In this document: positions 1-12,638 of the stretch, piece after piece | How positions within the stretch are numbered: position 1 is the stretch's first letter | Layout: every line of letters begins with the position of its first letter | NCBI GenBank assembly: GCA_030737875.1 | Contig: CM060912.1 | Coordinates: forward strand, 126,324,493 to 126,388,492 | DNA length: 64,000 nt | Source: Allium sativum | Taxonomy: Eukaryota; Streptophyta; Magnoliopsida; Asparagales; Amaryllidaceae | Direction: 5' to 3' | The notes under the pieces: generated by a model | Seen by the model: the letters and a program-made list of their open reading frames with translations, nothing else | What the model was told of the DNA's origin: nothing | Database searches by the model: none | Translations under genes and position numbers: made by a program

Positions 1-510
1 ATCGCGTCCAGGTGCATAAAATGAATTCTGCCCAGATTTGGGGGGAGTTGACCCCCTGGTCGACCTGTTTTAGGGGAGGTCGACCTGCCTGGGGTAGGTC
101 GACCTGTTTTAGGGAAGGTCGACCTGCCTGGGGGTAGGTCGACCTTCCTTGGTATAGGTCGACCTCTAGGTCGACCTGTCTAGGTTATTTTACTATTTGA
201 TTTCTGAATTTCTCTTGAATCTTCCCAAGGCCATAATTCTTTCATACGGGGTTCGATTTTCGAAAACTTGGACTCTATTCCAAGCAGAATTCCGATACGA
301 ATGCAATATGATGTCCATTTTACTTAATTCCTAATATTTAAATTAAGTATCCTTATTTTATTATCTTTTCCATTACGCATACTGTTATCGAATTAATTTT
401 TCCTTCTCTTCCATATATTAATTAATTTTCATTATACATCACCATTATTTATCTATCTATGCATATATACATATTTGTACATTTTTAATTTAAAAATGCG
501 GGATGTTACA
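1..510 (-). repeat. G1 3' LTR, partial (right end)
   Basis: This is the terminal part of a minus-strand LTR that continues off the left edge. It ends in TGTTACA at 510 and is followed at once by the complement of a polypurine tract. The same sequence recurs at about 11014-11492, the outer end of the other G1 LTR, which identifies the pair. Bases 50-178 hold a cluster of AGGTCGACCT-type palindromes. Bases about 229-325 hold the block that lies near the LTR start in all related families of this window. The two copies differ by scattered substitutions and a small indel, so the insertion is not recent. Confidence 0.85.
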
Positions 511-2717
511 TTCTCCTACCCTTAAAGAATTACGCCCCCGAAATTCGATAAGAGTAAAATAGATAATCCCTCGCAATATCCATCCATCAAGTGTGCATCC
601 AATTGTTGCAAACATTGTGCACATGTGCAAAGTGAGATACATCATAGTAAAGTATGTATGCCTAATTTAGATCCACCTATATGTATGAAAATTTTAAAAA
701 CTCTTTCAAAACATGATGCTCACATCCTAAATATACTTGCAGTTCTATATGAATGAAATATTCTTGAAAAATCAAAATATTTTTCATCCAAGTTTTCCTA
801 TACTCTTATAGAATAAGGGCATAGTTCACCCAATTGTCGCATCCAAAACCCTGCTACCCATCATTAAATTCGAAATTTAGAAAAATCTAATTTTCCAAAT
901 TTGATTTCCTTATGTTACGAAAAGGAATAAAATGGAAAAATTCACATCCTCCGGTTTTCTTTTCTAATCGTACTTGGATTTTTATATGACTATTCTATGA
1001 AGATTTCCTATTTTCCTATCCAAGCACAACCACATAAGAAAATTTCTTCTCTTTTTCAACTTATCTTGGAAAAATTTCATATTTATTCATCTTTTTCTTA
1101 AGATTTTCATTTTCTTTTCCCGTCACACTTGTTGTCTTACTGGATTTGTTGTTTTCTTTTTAGTTTGGCTAGTTTCTTTCTTAGCTTATTTGACTTAATC
1201 AAATTACTTAAGTTTATTATTTTCAAATAATCTTTTTTGTTTTCAACTCAAACAGCATCCTACATAGCTACTACTATGGGCCAAGAATCTTAGGACTTTA
1301 CAATTACGAGTCCACATAACAGGATCTACCCACTTACTTGCCCTTTACTACTTAGTAATCACCACTAGTCCTTGCTGTGTATTACTAGCCTATCTTTTTT
1401 CTCAAGCAAAAACCTAGGTTTCTCAATGCTTATGCATTCTACGGGCAATTTCCATTAGTTTAATATTAGTTAATCCCTGACTGTAAATTAGCAAGAGAGT
1501 AACTCCCTAAATATCAACCTCGAAGACCGAAATCAACATCAGATTGACACTCAAAGAATCACTCAACTCAACCATTCTCTAGTTGGTTCCAATTGTTTAA
1601 TCCATATCTTTAACTTTCTCTCGTTCTTTTCTAGGCACTAATCCTTACCTACTCCATTCTTTTTAAAAAATGGTTTGGCCTCCTTTCTTTTCGTTACATT
1701 TTTCTTTCAAAAATTAAAAGTGTTAAAACTTTATTTTCTTCTCCAAAACTTGTTTTCGCCAAACCATAAAAACATGTTACAAAGTAAAATGCAAAACAAT
1801 TTTTTTTTCAAATCACAAAACTGGAGTAGACAAGGACGACTATCAGGCTTACATTGTTTCTAATTACAACGTTAATTTAACTATTCGCTATAAGGTGCAG
1901 ACACATTTTCTATTCCTACAACTTATTTTGTCCACCCAACAAAATTTCTTTTTAAAACAATAATCAAAATTTATTGTTAACAGAATAGAGATTTTAAAAC
2001 TTCTTTTACAGAATGCAACACTTTCTTTTCAATCCTTTCATATATTATAATATGAAAACTAGCGAGCTATATATGCTCTATATTATGCACCTTTTAATGA
2101 GACGATTCTTTTTAAAAAAAACAAATAATCGTTGTTTTACAAAATATACCCCACTTTACTTTTAAAACCCAACATGCACTAAATAATTTCTCAAACATCC
2201 AAAATTATCATTTAAGATAAAAACTTGAAAATACTACAATATCTTTCTACCAAAACTTTTACAAATTCAAGTTCTTAAAAGTTAATCATTGGGCTAGACT
2301 CAAAGTGGGTCTTTCAACTCAACTAGGCTTTCCTAGGCAGTTTCCAAACCGATTCTCTCAACTATATATATTCCTAATCCATTTCCACATTTTAACCTTT
2401 TTCTAATTTAGAAGGTTTCACTTCTAAATCCACTACTCTGAAATAATAACATTTCAGTTTTAATTCTTATGGGATACTTCCTTTCTCCAATACCAAATCG
2501 TATTGTACACTTTCTAACCAAACCACCTAAGGGTCTTAAGATTTCTAGGTTCATTCCTTTAGTGTACAAAATAGTTATCCCAACTCTTCCCATACATAGT
2601 GGGCTACTTTATGGATTTAGGTTTATATATGTATATATTATATTTATATTTTAGAAAATACAAATACGTTCACTCATTATCTCCCTAGGAACACTAAACC
2701 GAAGCTCGGATACCATA
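511..2717 (-). mobile_element. G1 internal region, non-coding LTR retrotransposon (LARD-like)
   Basis: The interior of G1 runs from the polypurine-tract complement (511-545, related to those of G2-G5) to the primer-binding-site complement at 2704-2715. It is only about 2.2 kb. It is AT-rich, and the longest open frames are about 60 codons with no gag, protease, RT or integrase similarity. A 90-bp block at about 1480-1570, containing CGAAATCAACATCAG, is shared with G2 and G3. G1 is therefore a non-autonomous derivative that would need proteins from a relative. Large internal deletion is the alternative to an originally non-coding design. Confidence 0.7.
2704..2715 (-). other. G1 primer-binding site
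   Basis: On the plus strand this reads GCTCGGATACCA, the complement of TGGTATCAGAGC (primer site for initiator methionine tRNA) with one mismatch. It stands two bases from TGTAACA, the inner edge of the 5' LTR. This fixes the element's strand as minus and the LTR boundary at 2718. Confidence 0.8.
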
Positions 2718-5432
2718 TGTAACAACCCGGATTCTGACAGACCGATTTTTTTTTCAAAAATCCAATCTATCGAAACCCGAGTTGGGTGCTCTGGTATCCT
2801 ACAGAAAAAGACAGAGATAAAGAAACATGTCAGAACTCGCAAAGCATTTCACAGCGGAAGGAAATAAAGTATAATATATTCATATATAGCCTTACCTTAT
2901 TAACAATACTGCTAAACCAGTATCCAAAGCTATACCAACTCTATCATGAACCTAACCTGGAAGTATGTAATGAGGAAGGGGTCAGAACATAAGTTCTGTG
3001 TAACTGGACTTAGAATAAACTTCTGTATAATCCTACATATACCGTTCAGCTACATTTTCTTAGTTATTAGGTTGTTAACAATGTTAGCTCTTTAAGCTAT
3101 AGTTATCCATCCACTAGTAGATTAACCTAATACAATGCATATGTAGTTGCCCCCTACTCATGTCCTCTTTTCATGTGTACGCAGTCCCTTATCCAACTCG
3201 TGTCATCTTGTCATATGTATGCAGTTCCTTATCCAATGTCGTACGTCGTACGGGCTTTCATGTGTGTGTGTGTGTATTCTTACTATGTCTGCGTAAAACC
3301 ACCATTCCTTTGTTGCGTAAGCGTTTGGACTGCCAACTTAGGTCGTACTAGGTTCTGTTATCGAATACTACCTAGATCCAACTAGGGTTCACCATCGAGT
3401 ATTACCTAGGTTCAACTAGGGTTTTGTAACACCCTACATCCATTAAGGTCACTCACAAAGGGAATGCCTTAACTTCAATGGAATGGGTACTAGAACAGAA
3501 ATATTACAAGACAGACATATATAAAACAGCGGAAAGTAAAGTAGAAGTATTTCAAATCATTTATTAAATATAATTGTTTACAATAAAAGCCCATCAACTT
3601 TCAAATACCCAATTACATAGCTAAAATATCTGTCTTGCTTAAAAACAAAGAAGCATGAAAACAAATTGTAGTATTCCCCAATAAAGCAAAGCAAGTCATA
3701 GCCAAGAGAGATCCAAGCCGCACATGAAAGAGCCTTGGAGCTTGGTAAGATCCAAACTAAGCTGTATTCCCACCCTGCGAACCTTGGAGGGGAATGGAAG
3801 AAAAAGAGGCGAAACAAAACGTGTCAGTCATAAAGACTGAGTAAGTCCTAGTGACTTTCAGCATAAAAACAGGTAAAGATAACATGGCATGAATAAACAG
3901 AAAGTAAACATAAGCATGATGACAAGATAAGCTACAGGAACGATGAATCAAGTATAACATCCCATACTTCCCATCAAGGGTGGCATCACAAGGTCCTTAC
4001 CAAGTATCATATCGCAGGGTTTCTATAACGTCGCAAGATTTCTAAGTTTCACCATTACCCTATTTTCCTTGATTTCCTATATTCTCTGCACCACCTAACT
4101 AGCGTTCTAATTAGTTTACTTAGTTGTAATTACAAGATAAGTGATCCCTCATACCCCACATGATAGCTTTATAGGTACATATCCCACGATGAGGGTCCCC
4201 CCCATATTGACAGTTTCATGTCCCCACCGTACCTACCTTAATTGATCGGCTCTTACTTACCATGTTTCACATGTGTTATATACTAAGGTTATCCTAACCC
4301 CGTAGTGTGGTAGCCTTCAGGACTACATCTAATATGAGGATTTTTCCTCAACTAGCCCAATTACCATGAATGTGTTAGATGTATCCTTACTACCCTAATC
4401 GATCGACTCCTACTCGACCTAGTTCTTGCGGCCCCCTACTTGTAGATACCTGTGCTGGTCCCACCCTAGGGTGTATCAATCCCTAGGATGGCAACCCCGG
4501 CACCCTTTTTGATGCACAACTTTATATTTACTGATGCCTAGTGGCTAAACTTTCCACTTAGGAGTACGTGCACGCCCGTAATCCGTCGGAACCTGCACTG
4601 CCGCATCTCCTACCGCCATTTTGACCACTTACAATCAGCCCGGTAATCGTGCCCCACCCTGCCTAGCTCAGGGTACCGTTGATACCTAATGTGGGTTACT
4701 GCTGAAATGAGTCCCGCTACTAGGGTTTTCCTAGGGTCTATTCGTATACCCCACAGGTTGGTTAAGTGTTATCTATTTAACTTAACCCCGCCCCCATCAT
4801 GATACCGTGGTTAAGTGTTCTCTCTTGTGTTACTTAACCATACCGCATGTCTTGTTATATCGGTTAATCATTCTCCCCTGTGTTAACTTAACCCTTACCA
4901 CACCTCACGTTAGATTGGTTAAGTGTATGTTAACTCAACCTTATCCACTGGCCATTTTATAATGGTTAAGTGTTACGCTCGTGTATTTACTTAACCCTAC
5001 CACACATCAAGTTATATCGGTTGGGTATTATCAACCCATTCAAGTTAAACCAACCCATTTAACTTAACCCTCCCATTCGTCAGATTGCATTGGTCAAGTA
5101 TTTCAAGTAATTCATGGCTTAACCCGCCCACGTATCATGCTAAGTTGGTTAAGTATTATCTATATGTTCAGGTTGACTTAACCCTGCCATGTGTTATGTT
5201 ATATTGGTTAAGTGTCATTAGTCTAGTCATATTACTTACCCCACCCATTGGTCTGATTAACAGTCATGTTGGTTAAGCCCACATTTACAAGTTTACAGGT
5301 TCTTAACTCATATCGGTTAGGTCCACACTTACATGTCAAATTTCCATGTCATCCCACCTAACCCTCTAACCATACCCACGTCTTATTATTGTTAGTATTC
5401 CTTAATTCATTCATTATGACGAACGAATCATG

Positions 5433-5649
5433 ACCTCTCACATTAGACCGTGCATTTTGTGGCCACTGGATTTGTCGGACGGTTCCGGGCAGATTTACAC
5501 CACAAACTGAGTCTAACCTCGTGTCATAAACCGTTACGCCTACAATTTGACCTTCGACCTCTCACATTAGACTGACACTTTGTGGCTACTGGATTTGCCG
5601 GGCGGTTCCGGGCAGATTTACACCACAATCTGAGTCTAACCTCGTGTCA
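5433..5649 (-). promoter_or_regulatory. Paired stem-loop module in the G2 LTR
   Basis: Two tandem units (5433-5525 and 5557-5649) each read, on the plus strand, CCTCTCACATTAGAC, an arm TTTGTGG (or TTGTGG), a core around CGGTTCCGGGCAG, the partner arm CCACAAA (or CCACAA), then a tail ending GTCTAACCTCGTG. TTAGAC pairs with GTCTAA as an outer stem. The same pair occurs in G1, G4 and both G5 LTRs with altered but still complementary stems. The module lies downstream of the TATA box in the element's own direction, so it should be transcribed. Its function is unknown. Confidence 0.7.
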
Positions 5650-5827
5650 AAGGTTCATTAATGGTCGTATTCCACCCAAAACCCCAATACCAATTCATAT
5701 GTTTAACATAAGAAAATGTTCATATTCGTGTTCAATTCAATTATCCAATACAAAGTCATTTTCATGTTTCAAATTCCCGACATTACATATAAATAAACAT
5801 ATGCTCAGGTTCCAAAATTACATGCTG

Positions 5828-5830
<3 letters not shown>

Positions 5831-5858
<28 letters not shown>
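5831..5858. repeat. (TA)14 microsatellite
   Basis: A run of 14 TA units lies inside the G2 LTR. It is likely length-variable. Confidence 0.95.
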
Positions 5859-7047
5859 CCCAATTCTAGTCAGTTTACATATGTCCAATTCTTGCCTATT
5901 TACATGTATGCCAAGTTTATGCCATTTTAGCCATATGAAGTTCCAGCCAAGATTACATGTGTCAAGTTTCTTACCCAAATAAACCCAAATCATGATTCAT
6001 GGTGTAGTTATCCCAGACTATAATCGTTTTGTTACAATACACGCCAATTACCCAAGTTCATAATACCCATTTATGCCAATTTAACAAGTTTACAATCGCT
6101 TTTATGTTCAAATTCCCAATTCTACTTATGCCCAATCTTAAGCCTAATCTTTTGATTTAATTTACATAGGCCCGAACCCGTGATTTAATATACAAGCCAA
6201 TTCATATATGCCCACTTTATGCTAAATTAATTATGTCAATGGCCAAACTTGCAATTTCAATTATGTTGACAATACCCAAGTTTCCAATTTCATGTTATGC
6301 CAAACACGTAAACCCAAATAGGTAATATCCCAAACATTTCCCCGTATTCAATCGTAAGCAAATCGCGGTTTAGGCCTAGGTCCAAAATTGACCAAGGTTC
6401 ATCAAAAGAAAATAAATAGGGGAAGATAGAATTTTGCATAAAAATAAGATCAGAGAGAAAAACATCATTACAGGCATAAAGATTACAACTGGATAATAAA
6501 TTCGACATGAATCAAGAAAACTGATTTACAACAGGTTGAATAGATCATGAACTTGACATGAGAATAAAGATAGACAAGTCTCAAGAACCCAAGATTCAAG
6601 AAGCAACAGGAATGGGTTTGAATCGTTAAACATACTTAAATTCAATTCCACTTTATTCCATGGCCATATTACAACTAAATGTTTAAATCTAAAAACAACT
6701 AGAACTTACAGAGCATGGCTAATGAATTAAGAACTGAATTTGTTGTAGAATGCTGATTTATTGTTTGGATTGTTGTTGAAGCTTTGTTCATTGAATTGAT
6801 TTGAGTTTGAATGCCTGTACTTTGAATTGGAGGCGGCGGCCATGGTTCAAGAGGGAGTTCAGCAGCATTTTGGCGTAAGAAAGATTGGTTGTGAATTAGG
6901 TTAGGTCTAAGGGTGTTTTTATAGGTGTAGTAACTAGTTTAGGCCCTTAGATTAACCCTAGAATCAATCCTGACCTTCAGAAATCGTCCCAGCCCACTGA
7001 CTCAACCGGTGCACCCAATCAGGCCACCCAGGCCCGACCAAGGAGGG

Positions 7048-7101
7048 CAGGTCGACCTTATGGTCGACCTGGTCTGGCGAGGTCGACCCTATGGTCGACC
7101 T
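7048..7101 (-). promoter_or_regulatory. Twin palindromes in the G2 LTR
   Basis: Two inverted repeats were found: 7048-7071 (arms CAGGTCGACC, loop TTAT) and 7080-7101 (arms AGGTCGACC, loop CTAT). They lie about 125 bp before the TATA box at 6923-6916 in the element's direction, in the presumed U3. Confidence 0.75.
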
Positions 7102-7380
7102 GGGCTCTGGGCGGGAATTTTCCTGCCCAGCCCGCTTCTGGGTCTTGAATTCGAATTTGAAATCGAATTTCTGAGCTGTTTTTGACTCTGAAAATTCGTG
7201 AAACTTCTAGAGGTCATAACTCGGTCGTACGGACTCCGATTTTCAAAAACTCGGTCTCGATTTCATGCAGAATTCCGAGGCGAACGCAATGGCACAACCC
7301 GTTTTCCTTGATCCTCATTTTAAAATTAATTATACCTTGATTTCTAGTTTCAATATGTTATTAAAAATCGGGTTGTTACA

Positions 7381-8060
7381 TTCTCCCCTCCTTAAAGGAT
7401 TTCGTCCCCGAAATCTTCACGTTAAGAAGAATGTGTCCTACCATCCAATCATCCATCTACTCAATCATCAATCACAGGCATCCATTATCCTTAAGATATT
7501 TCTAATGCTGTATGAACATATGCAGAAAGTGTGTGTATATGTTCCTTATTTAATGCAAATGATCAGGCCTGATTGATCTTCTTAATGCAAAATATGTTTA
7601 GTGCATAAGTCCAACATGTATGCAAATAGTCCTAGCCACATAAACAATATATGTGTGCACAAACTTCCATCCATATGCAACATCCACATGATAGCACATT
7701 CAATTTCATCCATAAACAAGTATAAACACTCATGCATATGCAGTATGAAAGGTGACGGAGCCGATCTAGTGCCTAATGTGCGTGTATATGCATTCATGAG
7801 CAACCACTAGCAGCCACTTGCAACCACTTGCAACAATCAATCATAACATATCTCAAACACATGTTTACACCCAATTGTTCCTACCTAAAGATATAATTGA
7901 ACGATAGAAGCAAGTAAAAACTTTGTGCCCATTAGGCAGTGTCAAAACTGGAAATCTACGTCACATATATACTGATTAGGAGAAGAACTCCCTAAGCACC
8001 AGACCCGAAGACCGGAATCAACATCAGACGGATACCCAAAGAATTACTCAACCAATATAT
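7381..8060 (-). mobile_element. G2 internal remnant: PPT and 3' untranslated region only
   Basis: The polypurine-tract complement TTCTCCCCTCCTTAAAGG (7381-7398) opens a stretch that matches, base for base over long runs, the non-coding region of G4 at about 60660-61160. In G4 the integrase follows. Here the homology stops near 7880, and the pol region and second LTR are absent. At about 7980-8050 comes the shared 90-bp block also seen in G1 and G3. G2 is thus a truncated chromovirus. The right limit given is approximate. Confidence 0.6.
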
Positions 8061-9707
8061 ATGTTTCTAGGAAACTAAGCATGATAGACTCCTTTTAGGT
8101 CACAAGAAATCCCTTCCTAGAACCAACCCGTATCCTATAGAACAATGCCCTCTGTCTATCGAACAATGCCCTCTGTCTAGGACACACTACCCTGAGCGAT
8201 ATGCGTTCCTAGACTTTACGTCCCAACTGTATCATTAAATGTGCTAGATATCTAGTTGCACATGTCCTCTATATGTGCGATCCGAGTCCCGTGGCAGGAC
8301 AAATCAAGAAACATGGAACTCGGTCGGGAGCTTTAAGTTATCTGCCGATGCCGATGCAGATGCTAAGGTCTGTTTTTACTGTGGCTATGGTCCCACTTGA
8401 CCCCTCCTTCAACTAATGAAAGGCACCCAAGAATATCAAGAATGAGAACTGTACGCAGGCCCTCTATGCCCCCACAAACCTATTGGCCAACCTCACCCAT
8501 AACTAGACAGCAAGTACATGGTAGGTAGCCGACGACGTACTATCACAGGGCCAACTGGTTATCGCCGACTCACGCCGGTCCATCCTAGTCTTTAGGTTAC
8601 CTTATTATTGCAACCAAGGCATACTCTTGGTTCTTCTTATGTAGACCTTAACCTCTATCAGCCCAGGCGGGTCATCTGCATTATCACAGAGGGATACCAA
8701 GAGTATCCTCACATCCCCTCGAAGCCACGTGCTTCGTAACCCAGTCCGTTGGAGCCTTCTATATGATCAGATGGACTACACTCCCTCTCGCGTCCTACGA
8801 CACCGTGATGATCTACAGAGTTTGGTTATTCATCCCCTATCGTATGGACTGGTCCAAGCGCCTTATCCTTTCGTACTATTAGACCTTATGTTTAAACTTC
8901 TGATTACGCGCTTGCTTTGTCTTATTAACTTGGTTGTCCTCGTTTACGTTGTCCTTCAATTCTAATAAACAAGTTTCTCTTTAACTAAGATTTATTACTT
9001 AGTCCTCTTCAACTAAGGTTTACTTACTTAGTTATTTTTACCGTTGCTTACTTAGTTCTCTAACTAAGGTTCATTGCTTCGGTTGCCATTTTACTTAGTT
9101 TTCTAACTAAGGTTCATTACCCAGTTGCCATCATCGTTATTTACTTAGTTCTCTAACTAAGGTTTAACACTTTGTTGCCTTTATCGTTATTTTCTTAGTT
9201 CACTAACTAAGGTTCAACACTTGGTTTCCTTTATCGTTATTTACTTGGTTCACTAACTAAGGTTTACCAATGAACTCAAACATGACTTAAGTTTTCTTTA
9301 TCAAACGATAGCGTCCGAGTGCTTTCCCACACTTTCATCTTAGATTAACTTATTTCATAGTATAAGTCGTCCCACCCTTCAAGTCTTGTATTACATCTTA
9401 AGTCATAATCTTCCCTTGTCCCTAGGACAAGTTTACCTATTATTTAATTTTACATTACCGCAACTCTGGTTTATAATAGTTAGTTATCTTTCCCCATTAC
9501 TGTGTTGGTTAAGTTTGTCCATATGTCAAGTTTTACTTAACCCTTCCTTCATGCTCATGCATTACTCGTATATTCCACAAATTTGGTTTCTTTCAGTTTA
9601 TATTGACTTAACCCACCCATGCATCATGTCGAATTGGTTATGTGTTGTTAACCTAACCTTACCATACTAGCATGTGTCATTAGCATTAATTGATTACTAA
9701 TGAACCA

Positions 9708-9905
9708 ACCTCTCACATTAGACCTATTGTTGCGGTTGCTGGATGCGTCGGGCGGTTCCGGGCAGTCTTACACCACAACTCATTCTAACCTTGGGTTTAA
9801 GCGCGTTCTGACTAACTTCTCACATTAGACCCTATTGTTTGCGGCCACTGGATATGCCGGGCGGTTCCGGGCAGAATTACACCGCAACCTCATTCTAACC
9901 TCGAG
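9708..9905 (-). promoter_or_regulatory. Paired stem-loop module in the G1 LTR
   Basis: Two units start at 9708 and 9816. The core GGGCGGTTCCGGGCAG is kept in both. The inner stem of the second unit is TTGCGG/CCGCAA, against TTGTGG/CCACAA in G2, a compensatory change. TTAGA/TCTAA forms the outer stem. Confidence 0.65.
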
Positions 9906-11062
9906 TTATCCATGTTTCATCTTTAGCCAATTAACAATTTTTATGAGAACGTTAAGCATCAATTTCAGGTTATGAGTTAGGTTTCATAATCACATAAGAG
10001 GTCTCATAATTGCATAAGCTAAGTTTTATCTGTTCCTTTATCAACTTAGGATTCTTACCTTTAGATTCGTTTTTCCCAAAACCCAAAATTCAAACTTATA
10101 GTTTAAGACCTTAATCCCGCAATATTAGATTTGAAATAAATCACTTCTTCCCAATCCCATTCCATATTCAATAATTCCAATTAAATTTACACAATTTCAG
10201 GTTAACATTATAAATCGGAATTCATAGTTGCGCACTATTCAGCATAGATTCATGTTTCCAAAACATACCCAAAGATTCATTATTGAAATACGCTCCAAAA
10301 TTTCCAATTCAAACTTTATTTCATTGAATAATCCCAATATTCAATTCACCAATTGTCCCAATATTTCCAATAATAATTGTTACGCCACAATCCCCAAATC
10401 ACATATTATATTCCTTGATTGCATAAAATAAATTATGCCCCAATATTCCCATATTTCAATCGTACGTATGTATAATAAGATTTCGTCTAGGTTCGAGATA
10501 ACCTAGATCCAAAAATAAAAAGGGGAAGGAGAATAAAAGGACAATTACTATAACATGAATCTTGAATTGAACCTATAACTGGGGAATGACGAACGATAAT
10601 AATACTATTATGCAACAAGTTTATTGTAATTCTACTCCCCTTGCTTTTCATCTTCAATTCATGGATTTGATTTAACTTTAATTGATTTTATCCCCCAATC
10701 CATAGATCTGATCTATCTTTGATTTCTTTGCACAGCGTAAGTTGTGAATCTGAATTTCTCCTCCTTGCATAGTGTAAATTGCGGATCTGAATCCCTTTTT
10801 CTCTTAAATTTGGAGGTTGTCTTGATTCTAAACTTTTTAATTTTAAGAATAGATGTTTTGAAGAGAAAAGGGGAAGAAAGTGGATCTAGAAATCTCTTGG
10901 CGAAGAATAATTTGAGTTAGAACAGAGCCATGGCATCGCCATAGTCTTGGGTGAAGAAAAAATAATGGGTTAAGGGTCATTATATAGCTGTTTAGTCAAC
11001 ATATCAGGTCAGAGATCGCGTCCAGGTGCAGAAAATGAACCCTACCCAGATTTGTGGGGGGA

Positions 11063-11166
11063 GTTCGACCCCCAAGTCGACCTGTTTAGGGGAGGTCGAC
11101 CTCCAAATCGACCTACCTGGGGTAGGTCGACCTCCAAGTCGACCTGCCTTGGTATAGGTCGACCTG
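11063..11166 (-). promoter_or_regulatory. GTCGAC palindrome cluster in the G1 LTR
   Basis: Several copies of AGGTCGACCT-like palindromes lie about 320-430 bp from the LTR's own start and about 80 bp before its TATA box (complement at 10979-10986). The homologous cluster in the other LTR is at 50-178. G2, G4 and G5 have palindromes at the same relative place. Confidence 0.7.
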
Positions 11167-12530
11167 TCTGGGTTATTTTACTATTTAATTTCTGAATTTC
11201 TCTCGAATCTTCCGAAGGCCATAATTCTTTCATACGGAGTCCAATTTTTGAAAAAATGAACTCTATTCCAAGCAGAATTCCGAGACGAACGCAGTGGTGA
11301 TGTCTGTTTTACTTAATTCCTGATATTTATTATCCTTATTTTATTATCTTTTCCGTTACGCACACTGTTATCGAATTAATTTTTCCTTCTCTTCCATATA
11401 TTAATTAATTTTCATTATACATCACCATTATTTATCTATCTATGCATATATAATATTTGCACATTTTTAATTTAAAAATGCGGGGTGTTACATGACCCAT
11501 TTCTGAGCAACCACACCACTGCAGTTCACCAGCGTTCACCACCATCGTTCGAGCCCGCCCCCGTGCCATGAGTAATCCAAAGTCACCTCGTCAGCATGGC
11601 CGGTCTTTTGGTGAATCAGATAAAGCATTCTCTTTGGGCCTCGTCGAAACAGAGGGCACCACTCACTCGGTATCTTGTTAGGTGAGGAAAAAAAATGCAA
11701 AACTTAAATATTGCGGCAACCCTAGAATAGAATGACAGCCAGAAACTAAAGGTGGCAACTCCAATCAATGGCGGCAATGACTCTAGAACGGCAGCGACCT
11801 GATAATTCATTCAGATTTACCGCTCCTCCGTTTTTGTTCACATAATAACTACTCCAACCATCTAGTCAGAATCTCAAATTTCAACAATACCGAAGGGGCA
11901 GGCAAGGCCAGGGCAAAATTTTCATATCGGTTGGTATTCTTCATTCTTCTTCTGTGGACCGTGGATTAAATTGAAAAGAGGGGGTAATTCCTAAAGGTGC
12001 GTTGTTGCTATCAATTTCTGTAAATTTTAATTAGGTTCTTATTAGAAGTTAAATTTGCCAAAACTTTGTGGCATTCATATGCAGCTGCCACTAAAAGTGT
12101 ATTGAGATGAATTAATAATGAAATATTACTATTGTAATCATTTTGGTATTCTTATTATCCATTCAGAGAGATCTATGTAGATGTAAATACTAATTTAGCA
12201 CATTCCATTTCAGATGCAGAAAGTAGTTTTACATAAACGGGTTTAAGCAATAAGGTTCTTAGATTCACAATCGAAGTTTGAGCATACATAAACGGGTTTT
12301 GGCAGCTTATCTAATTAGCGCTTCCAATTTGCTCAATAATTCGTTGTTAAAGCATTAGTAGCTGAGTAATTTGACTATGTACTGTTGGAAAGAGTTGGCA
12401 TGTTATCTATTGTTTCGTTGGAGAATTTATTTCACTAAAGTGATTTTCGGAATATTCGTTTTCAGAAGCACCGTATTGAACACCTCCATATCAATTGGCT
12501 TATTTATGACACTACTTGTGATATTTTATT

Positions 12531-12638
12531 CATGTCATTTAGATTTGTGATCAGTTGAAGAGGACAGACTGTCTGATATTTTTTCATGTCATTTAGATTT
12601 CTGATCAGTTAAAGAGGACAGACTGTCTGACGGCACAT
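12531..12638. repeat. 54-bp tandem duplication
   Basis: Two adjacent copies (12531-12584 and 12585-12638) begin CATGTCATTTAGATTT and differ at a few positions. They lie in otherwise unassigned CACTA-1 interior. Confidence 0.85.

Larger units (their letters stand above)
3425..7380 (-). repeat. G2 LTR (3,956 bp), inserted in the G1 5' LTR
   Basis: The LTR is bounded by TGTAACACCC (3425) and GGTTGTTACA (7380), followed by a polypurine-tract complement, so this is the 3' LTR of a minus-strand element. The five bases before it are GGTTT, the expected target-duplication copy. Inside are the CAGCGGAAAG motif (3528), an array of GGTTAAGT/ACTTAACC inverted octamers (4750-5340), the paired stem-loops (5433-5649), a TATA complement TTTTTATA (6916-6923), twin palindromes (7048-7101) and the conserved U3 block (about 7200-7310). 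No second LTR was found. Confidence 0.8.
2718..11492 (-). repeat. G1 5' LTR, interrupted by G2
   Basis: The LTR opens with TGTAACAACCCGG at 2718 and closes with GGGGTGTTACA at 11492. The last 480 bases match 1-510. G2 begins at 3425, so the LTR is split into 2718-3424 and a right part that starts somewhere between about 8060 and 8900. The right part shows the family hallmarks: ACTTAGTT/AACTAAG mini-hairpins (8960-9260), the paired stem-loops (9708-9905), a TATA box complement (10979-10986) and GTCGAC palindromes (11063-11166). The exact inner junction with G2 could not be read. Confidence 0.7.

Noticed and set aside
8729..8965. 78-codon frame and a neighbouring one at 9386-9670
   Set aside because: They fall in G1 LTR sequence, are hydrophobic from T-rich DNA, and show no family motif.
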